Shown: positions 1-10,145, numbered from the stretch's first letter. The stretch is DNA of 64,000 bases from Pseudomonadota bacterium (GCA_027623555.1 JAQBSZ010000007.1:79442-143441); one strand, 5' to 3'. Translations and numbers: made by a program. The notes: a model not told the origin generated them from the sequence alone.

Positions 1-619
1 CATTGTTTAGATCCATGAAGCGCGAAACAAACACCGCACTCTCACCACCCTGGCCCCGATCAAAAACGATACCGCTATAATAGAAAAGACCATTAGTGCC
101 CGCTCGAATCACCGGGTCGGCACCGGCTTCGTACCCTTTCAGGGGAGAATTAAGCCCAGTCGCAGAAGTGTCCTGAGGATATCCAGAAATCAGTGTGCTG
201 ACCCAACTGCCGCCACCATTTACAGAGGAAAATACTCCAGGCCAGGAATCACCGACCGTCTTACCATCTGTCAGACCGGGGACATCGACGGTGCGGTAGT
301 CGTTCGCACCCGCTAAGAGGTGAAAATTGTTTCTGGTAGATACCGCCAATGATGGTTCATTCTGGCGTTGCAGGAATGGATCGCCGCCGGGAAATTCCGT
401 GCCGGAGACCATATTGATATTGGCACCGGCGACCAGGGGATCCTGGGCACTCGCCACTACTGGCAGCAGGGAAATCAGTGCAAGCAGAGTGTTTCGTTTG
501 AGGAAAACCAGGGCAGATGAAATAGACGTTTTAGCTCGCCCTCGATAGCCTACACGAGCTGAACTTGTGGATTTCCCCTTGGTATTTTGCGGTGCCCCAC
601 TAAAATCTGGACTTTTCAA
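1..619 (-). CDS. Exported BNR/sialidase-like propeller protein, 5' part only
   Basis: The reverse strand is open from a TTG at 619 to the left edge, so about 206 residues are visible and the C-terminus lies outside the window. A GGGAG ribosome-binding site sits 6 nt before the TTG, and no in-frame ATG occurs before the mature domain. The first 60 residues are basic, then hydrophobic (LLALISLLPVVASAQ), which reads as a long signal peptide ending in A-S-A. The mature part contains NEPSLAVSTRNNFHLLAGAND and later Asp-rich turns, the kind of opening seen in exported BNR/exo-sialidase-like propellers. No catalytic residue can be assigned from this fragment. The start is inferred because the n-region is unusually long. 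Confidence 0.6.
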   Translation of the reverse strand, partial: MKSPDFSGAPQNTKGKSTSSARVGYRGRAKTSISSALVFLKRNTLLALISLLPVVASAQDPLVAGANINMVSGTEFPGGDPFLQRQNEPSLAVSTRNNFHLLAGANDYRTVDVPGLTDGKTVGDSWPGVFSSVNGGGSWVSTLISGYPQDTSATGLNSPLKGYEAGADPVIRAGTNGLFYYSGIVFDRGQGGESAVFVSRFMDLNN

Positions 620-1279
620 TCTTGACTCCCTGTTTTCTTATTCTCAGAACTATGCAAATAAAATGAGCTAATCGATGGGTATTTTATACGTACTCCTGGT
701 TTAGTTCAGCCATTCATCTACTAATAATCCGAAATCCGTAATGATGTCTCACGAATTTCGTGAGGAGTCCCTAAATCTCTAACTATTGCGAAATCTTATA
801 CCACACGAGCGCTATTTTATCCGTCAATCCACCCTGAAATTCTGATTTCCCACCTCATGCTTTATATCGATGAGTCAATGCGTTTTGCCGATTTCTCGAT
901 CATTGCGGGTTGCAAAAATGCAATCCTGGTTTTCTGTCACTTCCCTGTGCGCCGTGATTACAAAGAGTTGAGATCTAGCCAATCAAAGCTAATCAAAGCT
1001 AATCAAAAACGGCCGCATTTTTTGGGGAAAGATGAAAACTCCAGGACTGATAAATTACCTTAGATTTTCCAAATATCTTGTTGCTTTATTTGGATCATTT
1101 GATAAGTATTCAGCCCTATAGTGCAGAACGTCCTGTTAATTGCATGGACCTAAAGTCGAATCCTGTAAATACAGGAAACTTCACTATGAGATATTCACTC
1201 GGTTTCCCTCATCCAACGCTGGAAGGAAGATTGTATAACTAAGCTACTTAAGCAGCGGTCCCGACTCCATCGATATGCA
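620..1279. other. Intergenic region, AT-rich, likely divergent promoters
   Basis: This 660-bp gap separates the divergent BNR-like gene and the O-antigen-ligase-like gene. It is AT-rich and contains a short tandem repeat at 981-1010 and a small CCTGT/ACAGG hairpin near 1155-1170. A 68-codon open frame at 857-1063 has no ribosome-binding site and no recognisable domain, so I do not call it a gene. Promoters for both flanking genes probably lie here, but I see no convincing -35/-10 pair. Confidence 0.5.
981..1010. repeat. Three tandem 10-bp units AATCAAAGCT
   Basis: Two identical AATCAAAGCT units are followed by a third that differs in its last four bases. It is a short direct repeat upstream of the ligase-like gene. 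It could be an iterated protein-binding site or simple slippage; the sequence does not decide. Confidence 0.6.
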
Positions 1280-3433
1280 ATGTTGAATTACCAACTAGTA
1301 TTGGCGTGGGTGTTCCTTTGCTGGCTATTTTTAAGTCACAGCTTTGCCTTTTACAATATCAATCATTACAAACTTGTAGTTGCACTTGCCGGCGCAATTT
1401 TCCTTACCCTGGCCAGTAGCTCCGATTGGTCAGGGCTATCTTCTCAAAAGAGTAGTGATAATAGCCCAGCAAGAAAGAGCGCAATTGACTGGCTCCTATT
1501 TCTGTTACTGCTACTCCCGATCCTTGCCACATTGCCAGGCTTTTTCTTATCAGGAGGAGAATACGCCTATTTTTTTGAACTGGAAGTTTCAACCTGGTTA
1601 GTTTGTTGTTGTTGGCTATTTCTTTTAGTTTATTTGATTGATGATTCTACTCAGCTACCATATTTGCTTGCTGGATTGGCGCTCCTGGTATGCGCATCAT
1701 CTGGAATTGCGATTACAAACTATGTAACTGAAGTAGAAAGTTTTTCTCTAGACATCTTCAATAGAGCTCCTGGAACTTTTGGAAATGCAAATTATCTGGC
1801 TGCCTATCTGTGCTTGCAACTTCCAGTATTCTTATTGTGTTTGCTACCTGGTGCAGATTTCAGTCTCTCAGGCAAAACCTTAGCGGGCATAAAACTGATT
1901 TTTCTGCTTGCCCTCGTCTTAGGCACTATAGCCCTGCTGTTAACTCAGGCACGCGCACCTCTATTAGTCTTTGCAATTAACCTGCTTATCCTATTTATGA
2001 TGCTGTTTGCGATGCCTGATGTTTTCGGCGTTTCACGCAAAGCATTGTGCTGGTTAGTTGTCGGTGCATTTGGCGTGTTAGCTGCCACTGTGCTAATACT
2101 CCCGGTTTTCGACTATGTCTTAGAACGTATCCGGTTTGGCTCCACCTTTGAGAGTCGGTTAGTTCCGTGGCGTGCCGCCAGGGCTTCAATTCTTGATGCA
2201 CCGTTACTGGGCTGGGGTCCAGGAAGTTCGTATTCACTGTTTTTTCAATATGTAGATCCTGAAAGTCGGCTCGATTGGTTTGAGAGAAGGTATATACATC
2301 CACACAATGAATTCCTCGAAATACTTCAAGAAGGTGGATTGCTTTATCTAACTGCCTATTTAGCGCTGATTAGTTACTTCGTTATACTTGCAATCTCACT
2401 CTTTACTAGTCCTCAACTTCAAGCCCAATACAAGATTGTATTAACTGGATTATGCCTGGGAATCTTCACGTATCATCTTTTAGGAATAGTGGCCGTCGCC
2501 CAAAGAATGATATCTGTGAAGCTTGTTCTATTTCTTCTCTTCGCAGCAATGCTGCAGCTGAGGAGGCTGGTATATAACAATCCTGAAACTGTCAATCATC
2601 AACCAGGTGTTGGCTGGCCCCGTTGGCTGACCTTTCCTGTTAACGACAGGTGGCTGATGAGCCTGTCATTAGTCATGCTCTTTATCGCTGCTTATTTGTA
2701 CTACCCGGTAGGACTTAGTCGATTTGAGTATGTTCGAGCGCTACAAAATACAGCTGGCAGTGAACAGATCCCAGCATTAGAAAAACTTAATGATGAAAAA
2801 CCGAATATCTACTCTTTGGAGACACTCATCCAGCTGCAACTAGAGACTGGAAATTTCAGTGCGGCGCAACATTACATCGCCAGAATGGATGAAATTATTC
2901 CCAACTATGATAGCAGTGGATATCTCAAAGCTTCGGCCACTCTCTTGCAAGGCAACCTTATTGAATCTCGCTCGATAGCTGAAGCTTATCAATTTCGTGA
3001 CCTCTACCATTCAGGAACTGCTTTCCTGCTCTGCAAAATCGCATTGTTCAGTCAGAACTCGGTTCTATTGGGTCGCCAGTTCGAATTTATTCTCAAGCCT
3101 CGATTTTTAGAAGATCCTTCACTGGATATAAGACGTGAAGATCAAATAGAGTTCGCCACAGGAGGAGAATTAATTTCTATAATTCTGCGGCGAAATAGTA
3201 CTCAACCCGTCATGAGTCTGAGAGTAGAAGAAGCAATTCTTGAGCGGCTAGTTATCTTGGGCAGAGATGCCTTACAATCAGTCGAAGATACAACCCCGCT
3301 TCAGAGATACAATTCCTATTCCCAACAGGTGATTGAAAACATCCGATTTACTGGCGTTACTGATCCACAAATATCCGCGCTGCAGTCCCACGTCATGTTT
3401 ATGCTTCAGGGAATCGTTGCACGAACCTTGTAA
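1280..3433 (+). CDS. O-antigen ligase / Wzy-C family membrane protein with C-terminal helical region
   Basis: The 717-residue product has about ten hydrophobic segments in residues 1-440, then a further segment near 455-475 and a soluble tail of about 240 residues. The signature of Wzy_C proteins (O-antigen ligase WaaL, PglL-type oligosaccharyltransferases, O-antigen polymerases) is the large periplasmic loop: here R-L-V-P-W-R-A-A followed by GWGPGSS and then HPHNEFLEILQEGG, about residues 295-355. The tail has helical pairs resembling TPR units (LQLETGNFSAAQHYIARMD), as in longer members. The likely role is transfer or polymerisation of lipid-linked glycans at the outer face of the inner membrane. 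No glycan gene lies beside it, so WaaL, PglL and Wzy functions cannot be separated. The ribosome-binding site is weak. Confidence 0.8.
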   Translation: MLNYQLVLAWVFLCWLFLSHSFAFYNINHYKLVVALAGAIFLTLASSSDWSGLSSQKSSDNSPARKSAIDWLLFLLLLLPILATLPGFFLSGGEYAYFFELEVSTWLVCCCWLFLLVYLIDDSTQLPYLLAGLALLVCASSGIAITNYVTEVESFSLDIFNRAPGTFGNANYLAAYLCLQLPVFLLCLLPGADFSLSGKTLAGIKLIFLLALVLGTIALLLTQARAPLLVFAINLLILFMMLFAMPDVFGVSRKALCWLVVGAFGVLAATVLILPVFDYVLERIRFGSTFESRLVPWRAARASILDAPLLGWGPGSSYSLFFQYVDPESRLDWFERRYIHPHNEFLEILQEGGLLYLTAYLALISYFVILAISLFTSPQLQAQYKIVLTGLCLGIFTYHLLGIVAVAQRMISVKLVLFLLFAAMLQLRRLVYNNPETVNHQPGVGWPRWLTFPVNDRWLMSLSLVMLFIAAYLYYPVGLSRFEYVRALQNTAGSEQIPALEKLNDEKPNIYSLETLIQLQLETGNFSAAQHYIARMDEIIPNYDSSGYLKASATLLQGNLIESRSIAEAYQFRDLYHSGTAFLLCKIALFSQNSVLLGRQFEFILKPRFLEDPSLDIRREDQIEFATGGELISIILRRNSTQPVMSLRVEEAILERLVILGRDALQSVEDTTPLQRYNSYSQQVIENIRFTGVTDPQISALQSHVMFMLQGIVARTL

Positions 3434-3534
3434 GTCCTGCCGAGTATAGAAAAGAAGGTTTTTACCGAAGAATTCTGATCTTTGAAGTATGAAATCGCTA
3501 TCCAGATCCTGAGCGAGATCTAACTCGCACAATT

Positions 3535-5427
3535 TCAATTGAAACGATGCCTGAACCGAATGCCAATTGTATGCCGATTTCCGTAAGTTGAGATATCGTC
3601 GGCAGAGATTCGATAGTTATCATTCAAGGCATTTCTGACATAAACTGCCAGAGAGGATCTTGAGGAAAGTTGATGGGAGAAATGCAGATCCACAATATTA
3701 GTTGCCTCGACTGGAAATTCGGTAGGCGCGACGCTGGATTTGCTGAATCTGTGTCGCCAGTGCATTCCCAGCTGCCAATCTGGTTTTCTATAGGTAGCAC
3801 CTATATTGACTACTGATGCAGGTATGTCGGCAATCGTTGTATCTCCAGAGGCTTCTCCATCGATCCAATGAAACCCGAAAGTGAAGGTTCACTGTTCCCG
3901 CCAGCTGGCGCTACCTTCAAACTCTACTCCGGTAACCTCACCGTCCTGCAGGTTGCCGAAGCCTCTGGTATCGCTATCGATAACCGTTCGCTCGATATAG
4001 TTGTCGTATGACTGATAAAACCAATGCGCACTGAATGAGTTGGAACCCTGCTCCCAATGTAGCCCCAGGTCAAATCCCGGGGCAGTTTCTGCTTTCAATT
4101 CAACATTGCCAACACTGATTCCCCGTGCTGTACTGCCACTGTAGTACCTTTCTGTAAGGGAAGGTGCGCGATAGGCATTGGCCAGCTCACTGGAGATACT
4201 CCAGGACTGATTGATGAACCACTGCCAACCTATATAGCCAGTCAATTTATTAATGTTTTTCGTTCTTTGTAAAATAGCTTCTTGCTGTAACCAGTCTTGA
4301 CGAATGCCAAACTGAAGACTATGTCGAGTCATGTCGAACGTGGTCCTGGCAAACAGGGAGTATGATTTCTGAGCGGCATCGAGATTAGTTTGAAACTCAC
4401 TTCCGTATCCATTGCTGTCGATCTCATATTCTGAGGTTTCTACTCCATCCTGGATGGCAAGCTCAGCACCGAATTCTCCGGACCAGGATTGGTTTGTCCA
4501 CGTTGAGCCCCATTGCCCGCCCCAATCCAGCGAGTCATTCTCAACATTGACCTGATTTATTCCGATATCTATCGAATTTGTTTTCAAAGACTGCTCATGG
4601 ACATAAAGATCTGCTGTCCAAGCATCACCATACGAAACGCGAAGATTGAGCAAATCATGATCGTCTTCGACTACTTCGGTTATTCTACGTTGCGGGTAAA
4701 AAATATTGGATCGCCCGATATCGCTGCCACGACTCGACAGTAGCAGTCCAGCAAATTGAAAATTGCTGTGTTCCCAGCGATTCTGGAGTATTGCAGAATA
4801 TTGCTGAAATCCTGTATGCAGGAGAGTGCCTGCGGGGCTCTCACCATCGGCCGCGGAACGATTGCTAAAGCCGAGGGACCAATGCTTCGATCCGATTCCC
4901 AAAGATTGATTACGCTGTGTTGAATCAGCTTCATAACCTAAGTCAACCTCAATACCCGTGAAAAATTTGGGCTCTGTCATTAACACGCCACCGATTGCTC
5001 CGGAACCAAAGAAGGATGATGCCGGTCCTCTCACTATATCTGCATAGTCGATAAACCATGGATCGATGAAAGAAGCAGCAGTACCTGCCCTTCTTTCGGT
5101 AGAAATCGGCACACCACTAAATCGAGTCTGAACTCTATGGCCCGAAACGCCGCGAATAGAGAACATCTGAAACAATCCATTCTGACCGTTCTTGACGACG
5201 CTGGGTGATCGATCAATAAAATCTACAATGCCGCTGGGATTTAGATTTTCATCCGCCAGATAGATTCTTGCGCTGGCGTTACTACCAAAACGAATGACCT
5301 CATTGCGAGCCTCAATCACGCTTACTACTTCAACTTCTTGTTGAGCTAGTGTTTGCGCGTTTAATGATTGCAGCAGACCTGGAGTGATAAACCAGGCACA
5401 CATAAATAGTAGCGAGATAGTTTTCAT
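3535..5427 (-). pseudogene. TonB-dependent receptor interrupted by one in-frame TGA
   Basis: Reading leftwards from an ATG at 5427 gives a signal peptide (MKTISLLFMCAWF...), a plug domain (VDFIDRSPSVVKNG, FSIRGVSGHRVQTR, IVRGPASSFFGSGAIGG) and a beta-barrel. The frame stops at a TGA at 3889-3891 just after SASWREQ. The same frame continues without another stop as TFTFGFHWIDGEASG to the barrel end at 3535, finishing with an aromatic-rich last strand (RHTIGIRFRHRFN). Conserved barrel continuation on both sides shows this is one gene with a single nonsense codon, probably TGG (Trp) changed to TGA. The receptor would take up a siderophore, haem, cobalamin or similar ligand; the substrate is unknown. 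A base-call error, true inactivation or readthrough are all possible. Without the last strands the barrel should not assemble. Confidence 0.8.
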
Positions 5428-5852
5428 TAAAAAATCAGCAGCTCTTACATACAACCAAGAGCAAAATTGCGATAGGTACGGAAGAATAGGGGTTGCGTAT
5501 AATTAAGTCCACGCAATAATTGTAATTCATTTTTACATCTATCTTGGCGCACTTGTATGAATTCTACCAGAACCCCTTAACGCTCCATCTTTGGCAGAGC
5601 AATCTGTCTCAAAGCGCTTCCAGATTCCTGACTACGGCAGATGAGTGCTATGGCACTCATCAAAAATTGCTGTAGGAACGCGGAACGAATAGGATAGACA
5701 GCTTGGCCATACGGCGAAGTATGCATTAAGATAATGCAAGCTGGATTACTAGCCTGGATGGAGCATCGTGTGTATAACAAGGCCCTGAATAGTTCAAGAA
5801 AGTTTGGCAACCTACAATAACTATCGATTTGTATCTATAAGGATAATACCTG
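5428..5852. other. Intergenic region between divergent receptor and idi genes
   Basis: About 425 bp carrying the promoters for the leftward receptor and rightward idi. It has a perfect 9-bp stem hairpin (GATGAGTGC/GCACTCATC) at 5640-5661. A reverse frame at 5577-5810 lacks any domain or ribosome-binding site and is not called. Confidence 0.5.
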
Positions 5853-6410
5853 ATGGACGAGCGAGTATCGTTCGATAACGAACTACTGATTTTGGTCGAT
5901 CAGAATGATCTCGAAATTGGAAATCTGAGCAAAGATCATTGCCACATTGGAGAAGGCAAAATGCATCGAGCTTTTTCAATTTTTGTGATCAATTCCAAAG
6001 GACAAATTCTTCTGCAACAGCGCAGTGAGCAAAAAAAACTCTGGCCAGGTTTTTGGTCGAATAGTTGCTGTAGCCATCCCAGAAAAGGCGAATCTACCCT
6101 CGAAGCCGCCCACAGAAGACTCGAACAAGAACTGGGCATACAGGCCGATCTGAAAAGCCTCTACAAGTTTGAGTACCGGGCAAAGTATTTGGACATTGGG
6201 GCCGAACATGAATTGTGCTCAGTACTTGTGGGCCACTCCGATGACACTATTTTAGTTAACAAAAATGAAATTAGCGCTTGCTGCTGGTTATCTCCATCCG
6301 AAATTGACGAATTGCTCGCAAAACAAGAGTCCTTGATTACTCCCTGGTTCAGGATGGAGTGGGATACATTGACAGCGCAATATCCAGATGAGATTCAAAA
6401 CAGACTATAG
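5853..6410 (+). CDS. idi: Isopentenyl-diphosphate delta-isomerase, type I
   Basis: Interconverts isopentenyl and dimethylallyl diphosphate in the cytosol, feeding isoprenoid synthesis. The 185-residue product has the normal length. It shows the Nudix-fold core and the catalytic signature N-S-C-C-S-H-P at 70-76 (Cys73 and His75 align with E. coli Cys67 and His69). A Nudix-like helix AAHRRLEQELGI follows at 85-96, then the second metal site E-H-E-L-C with Glu118 and Glu120. An AAGGAT ribosome-binding site lies about 8 nt before the ATG. It stands alone rather than with other isoprenoid genes. Such genes often sit near carotenoid clusters, but none is visible here. Confidence 0.95.
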   Translation: MDERVSFDNELLILVDQNDLEIGNLSKDHCHIGEGKMHRAFSIFVINSKGQILLQQRSEQKKLWPGFWSNSCCSHPRKGESTLEAAHRRLEQELGIQADLKSLYKFEYRAKYLDIGAEHELCSVLVGHSDDTILVNKNEISACCWLSPSEIDELLAKQESLITPWFRMEWDTLTAQYPDEIQNRL

Positions 6411-6596
6411 GCTGCGGCCTCACGCAAAATGGCCTGCTGTTAGCCCAGTTTCCACAAACCCGGCTTAAGATTTGCACCAGGTATTCGAGCATTGTTAAAC
6501 TTACATCGGCATACAGTTTACGCACCACCGCAGACAGTATTCTGGAGCAGCTATCCACCCTGTTGGTACTGTTATCGAATTCCCAGATGGTAAAAA

Positions 6597-7514
6597 TTAT
6601 TCGGCGATAATATTTTGCGAATCAGGGGCGTGTCGCCCCTCTTCCAGTATATGAATCGGAACCGGATGCAAGTCCCAGACTATTCTGAAGATTGAAAGTA
6701 ACTTCAATACAAGATAAGCCAGATCGAGTTGCCACCAGTAAAATCCAGCTCGCGCAGAATTCATGTATCGATGATGATTGTTGTGCCAGGACGCACCCAT
6801 GGAAGGAATACACATTAACCAGGAATTCGTTGTCGAGTCATCGGTAGTAAAGCGACGATGATTGAACAGACTGGCCTTGATACCATGAGTAAGGGTATTT
6901 ACTGAGAACGTTGATTGCGCCGATAACATAGTGCTGAAGATAAATACCCAGAATATAGCACTGACACCCAACCCAGTATCACCGAACACGGCAGTGTATT
7001 GGCCGAGAATAAAAGTAAATATCAGCACAATGTAAGGAAAGATGTAATGATATTTATTCACCCAGACAAGCTCTGCATACTTCGCAAGGTCTTTTACAGC
7101 ATCTAGATCTGTATCGATATAGCGTTCATCCATCAACCAGCCGAAATGGGCAAACCAGTACCCGCGATGAATTGGTGAATGAGGATCATCCGGCTTATCT
7201 GATTCTCTGTGGTGATGTCGATGATGCTGCGCCCACCATATCGGCCCTCGTTGACCGCTTGCCGCTGCGAGGACAGCGAGAAATAGTTGAAACGCTCGCG
7301 ATGTTTTAAAACTCCGGTGTGAAAAATATCGATGTGAACCCGCTTCCCAGGCGAACACTCTTATGAAGAAGGTAATGATAGTCCAGGTAACAATCTGTGC
7401 GTTTACCGGAACAAATAAAATTCCCAAGGATAGAATATGAAAAATCCAGATTCGAATCCGGATTATCGCCAGGCCTTCAGATTTCTGAATTCCAGTTGAT
7501 GCCAGTTTTCCCAT
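6597..7514 (-). CDS. Acyl-CoA / fatty acid delta-9 type desaturase
   Basis: A membrane di-iron desaturase of the stearoyl-CoA desaturase family (305 residues from the ATG at 7514; a TTG five codons upstream is possible). The three histidine boxes are intact: H-R-Y-F-S-H at 61-66, H-H-R-H-H-H at 97-102 and W-H-N-N-H-H-R-Y near 247-254. Hydrophobic pairs lie between them as expected for a four-helix membrane enzyme. It would introduce a double bond into membrane acyl chains using O2 and an electron carrier. It has no fused cytochrome b5 or ferredoxin domain and no reductase neighbour. It converges with idi, with about 190 bp between them. Confidence 0.92.
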   Translation of the reverse strand: MGKLASTGIQKSEGLAIIRIRIWIFHILSLGILFVPVNAQIVTWTIITFFIRVFAWEAGSHRYFSHRSFKTSRAFQLFLAVLAAASGQRGPIWWAQHHRHHHRESDKPDDPHSPIHRGYWFAHFGWLMDERYIDTDLDAVKDLAKYAELVWVNKYHYIFPYIVLIFTFILGQYTAVFGDTGLGVSAIFWVFIFSTMLSAQSTFSVNTLTHGIKASLFNHRRFTTDDSTTNSWLMCIPSMGASWHNNHHRYMNSARAGFYWWQLDLAYLVLKLLSIFRIVWDLHPVPIHILEEGRHAPDSQNIIAE

Positions 7515-7920
7515 GTTCACCACTGCCAATAATCAGGCGCTGACCAATTTCTGCAAATCCCTGCGCTGCAATCCTGCCAACTTTTAACGACCTTTGAATT
7601 CCCTGACACCAACCTTATGCTGAAGTGGTCGCGGGGTCAGGCTCGAAAAGCAGTTGCAGATTCAATAGGTCTGGCCAGCCGGTACTGATCAGCCAGAGAA
7701 AAGACTGCAGACCGGTCGAATTTCAAGCTTCCCGCCTTTTTCGTGGATATTAGATACGAAAGGTAGCCCTGCGGGGCACAAATGTCCAGTGAAGTGAGCG
7801 CGGATTGAAAGCAGGGTCAGCGTAATTAGTCAGTACTGGTTATCGGCATAGGGGCGGTGTGACAAGCAATATACCTGGAATCTCCAGGCGCCAATCCCAC
7901 GCTTCAGTGCCAGGGTTGAA
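7515..7920. other. Intergenic region with several small inverted repeats
   Basis: About 400 bp without a credible gene. It holds several short palindromic stretches, for instance CCTTTTTCGT/ACGAAAGG, GCCCTGCGGGGC and CCTGGAATCTCCAGG. They look like small hairpins or worn repeats rather than one clean terminator. Both flanking genes are leftward, so the desaturase promoter should lie near the right side of its own start and the PilZ gene terminator within this stretch. Confidence 0.4.
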
Positions 7921-8658
7921 TCAGTCGGCGAGGGGCTCGTTAGCAGACTCTACTTGTTGCAACATATCGTGAATAAAATTGTCCAGCTTCTCTTCATCTT
8001 GACTTCTCATGTGGACGAATTCGCAGCGCAGAAATGAAATGTTGCTGTCTTCGTCATTGATCATGCCGATTAGTTGTACGCCGGTTTGTAGAGCAAGACC
8101 ATTAGGTAAAGTTATCTTGCAAGCATCGACGACCTGAAGATTCTTGAGTTCCTGACCCAGATCCTGGTTTACTCTGAACTTGGCCCCAGACGTGGATATG
8201 TCCATAACCGATCCTTCAATCAGAGCACCATTCACCATATAAAGAATTACAGGAACTACGGTTATTGATTCCAGGTTTACACGAACAGTCTTTCGCAGTT
8301 GAGTGCAGGCGACTTTATATGGAAGCTCAAAATGTTGTAGAGACGACATCTTGGTCGCTGTCGCATCGCCAGTGATTTCTGCCAGGCGAGACTGAAAGAT
8401 AATTGAAACTCCGCCGCTCTGGGCGCGAATCGTTAAAGAACCAGGTGAACTTATTTGCGTGCCTGGTGATTCGCTACTTACACTTAATGTGCCATCCTGC
8501 GCATTCACAGAGACCAATTGGAGTGCATGGGAAGCAACACGATTCTTGGCCTTCTTTACATAGGAAAACTGCCATTTTTGTGCAAGAGCCATCTCCAGAA
8601 GCTGCAGAATTTCCTTCCTGTGAGTGATATCACCGTCGGTGAGATTCAATGCATTCAT
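7921..8658 (-). CDS. PilZ-domain c-di-GMP receptor, YcgR-like
   Basis: The 245-residue protein (from the ATG at 8658, preceded by AGAAGG) has an N-terminal YcgR-N-like beta domain of about 110 residues and a C-terminal PilZ domain. The c-di-GMP-binding pair is visible: L-R-K-T-V-R (RxxxR type) before the domain and D-I-S-T-S-G-A-K-F (D/NxSxxG type) about 30 residues later. YcgR-type proteins slow flagellar motors or adjust surface behaviour when c-di-GMP rises. No flagellar gene is nearby. A longer frame begins at 8760, but its extra 34 residues look non-coding and the internal ATG has the better ribosome-binding site. Confidence 0.82.
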   Translation of the reverse strand: MNALNLTDGDITHRKEILQLLEMALAQKWQFSYVKKAKNRVASHALQLVSVNAQDGTLSVSSESPGTQISSPGSLTIRAQSGGVSIIFQSRLAEITGDATATKMSSLQHFELPYKVACTQLRKTVRVNLESITVVPVILYMVNGALIEGSVMDISTSGAKFRVNQDLGQELKNLQVVDACKITLPNGLALQTGVQLIGMINDEDSNISFLRCEFVHMRSQDEEKLDNFIHDMLQQVESANEPLAD

Positions 8659-9077
8659 CTTTCTAAATCCTTCTCTTTCGTCTTCGTCACGGATTCTGAT
8701 TATCTGATTGCCAGATTCAATGTTACACCAGTATACAATAGTGAACGTGCCAGAATTCACAATATTATGAGGAAAGCAATTAATGCCCAGCTAGCCTGCT
8801 GGCTAATTCTGCTAGTAACAAAGTTTGATGGTTTATCTGCAGCAGCAATGCATCGCAACAGTTCGGAAAGTCTTAATAGCAGTGAGTGAAACTCCTCCGC
8901 CCTCAACGCCGAGTGAATTCTCTTATGATTCCTGGCCGGGTGTACGGGGATGAGGATGGGGATAGCTGGTTACGGCTGATTGAGCAAATATTTATTCATG
9001 TATTCACACCTGCCATGCAACCTTTTGGCTCCTTTGCTTCACTCATACTCAACAACGCCAAAAAAGGAACAATAGTC
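8659..9077. other. Intergenic region between divergent PilZ and DUF1761 genes
   Basis: About 420 bp. A 40-codon frame at 8767-8889 starts with a signal-like hydrophobic segment, but it lacks a ribosome-binding site and I leave it uncalled. No repeat or terminator stands out. Confidence 0.4.
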
Positions 9078-9515
9078 ATGAAATATATCTCCATAGATCT
9101 GCTCAGCCAAGTCAACTATTGGGCAGTACTCACTTCCGGTCTCGTTGCATTTATCCTCGGCGGCCTCTGGTACTCCCCGGTTCTATTCGAGGGCAGGTGG
9201 ATGACGGCAAATGGCTATTCGCAAGCGGAGATCCAGGAAACCCTTTCAGCGATGGTACCATTTGGTTTCGCCGGAGCCTTGTTAGCTTATGTACTCATGG
9301 CACTGGTATTTGCACTATTTAGCGCGGCATTGAGTCTAGATAATGTACGCGACTGTGTCATCCTCGGTGTAGTTCTCTGGTTTGGGTTCGTCGCCTCCAG
9401 CGGGCTGACGATTACCCTGTTTTCGCCTCGCGTGATAGATGGGTGGCTGATTGATGCCGGTTTTCAATTCACCTTTCTAGTGGTCATCGGTGCAATTCTA
9501 GGTGCATGGCGATAA
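9078..9515 (+). CDS. DUF1761-family small membrane protein
   Basis: A 145-residue protein with four hydrophobic segments: about 17-35, 65-88, 92-112 and 122-143. It matches the pattern of DUF1761 proteins, whose first helix ends in GGLWYSP followed by a short polar loop with W-M-x-A-N-G. The biochemical role of this family is not established. An AGGAAC ribosome-binding site precedes the ATG at 9078; the frame stays open upstream to 8886, but that part has no membrane character. It ends 51 bp before the sigma factor gene and could be co-transcribed with it. Confidence 0.75.
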   Translation: MKYISIDLLSQVNYWAVLTSGLVAFILGGLWYSPVLFEGRWMTANGYSQAEIQETLSAMVPFGFAGALLAYVLMALVFALFSAALSLDNVRDCVILGVVLWFGFVASSGLTITLFSPRVIDGWLIDAGFQFTFLVVIGAILGAWR

Positions 9516-9566
9516 AACAAAGCCTTTCGATGGTATACGCTGAATACAAGGATCTAGAGTAATTCG

Positions 9567-10145
9567 ATGAACACGGCAGAACACTTATTGTTAGAGTCTC
9601 TCAGGCGCGAGCGCGATGAGTCTTCGTTTCGTGCGCTGTATCGTCGACATACGCCTATGCTGTTCGCCATGGCCATACGCTTGACAGGAAAACGCAGTGA
9701 GGCTGAAGAACTAACCCAGGAGACATGGGTGCGTGCAGTAGAAAGAATCGACCGGTTCGACGGCCGGGCATTGCTCAGCACCTGGCTCACTGGCATTTTG
9801 TTAAATTGCCTGAGAGAAGCCCGGCGCCGTTATGCCCGCGATCATGCCGCCATTGATGATGCGGAGTCTGCATCGGCAAAAATTATACCTGTGTTTCCTG
9901 GACCACACACGCTTGTAGACGCGGCCGAAGTTGAGCGCGCATTGAGCCAACTTGCGGCGGGCTATCGCGAAGTCGTCCTGTTGCACGATGTGTACGGGCA
10001 CACTCATCTTGAGATCGCCGACATGCTCGGCATCCAGGAAGGAACTTCGAAGAGTCAACTGATGCGCGGTCGCGCACAATTACGAGTCTTGATAAATGCG
10101 CCACACAGCGCACAGCCTGAACACAATGAACGAGGTGCGACGTGA
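9567..10145 (+). CDS. ECF-type RNA polymerase sigma factor
   Basis: A 192-residue sigma-70 family protein with only regions 2 and 4. Region 2 spans about 20-90 (LYRRHTPMLFAMAIRLTG, AEELTQETWVRA, LSTWLTGILLNCLRE). Region 4 spans about 125-175 and has the helix-turn-helix segment THLEIADMLGIQEGTSKSQL. Its stop overlaps the GTG start of the next gene (GTGA), so the two are translationally coupled, as for sigma/anti-sigma pairs. It should direct polymerase to a small regulon after an envelope or oxidative signal. The promoter motif it recognises cannot be read from this window. Confidence 0.92.
   Translation: MNTAEHLLLESLRRERDESSFRALYRRHTPMLFAMAIRLTGKRSEAEELTQETWVRAVERIDRFDGRALLSTWLTGILLNCLREARRRYARDHAAIDDAESASAKIIPVFPGPHTLVDAAEVERALSQLAAGYREVVLLHDVYGHTHLEIADMLGIQEGTSKSQLMRGRAQLRVLINAPHSAQPEHNERGAT

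Noticed and set aside
3889..3891. TGA in the TonB receptor as a selenocysteine or recoded codon
   Set aside because: Other genes here end with TGA, so it is a stop codon in this organism. The position fits a Trp in the barrel rather than a redox Cys, and I see no clear recoding hairpin just after it.
5577..5810. 77-codon reverse frame upstream of idi
   Set aside because: No ribosome-binding site, no domain, and it overlaps a hairpin. It is probably chance.
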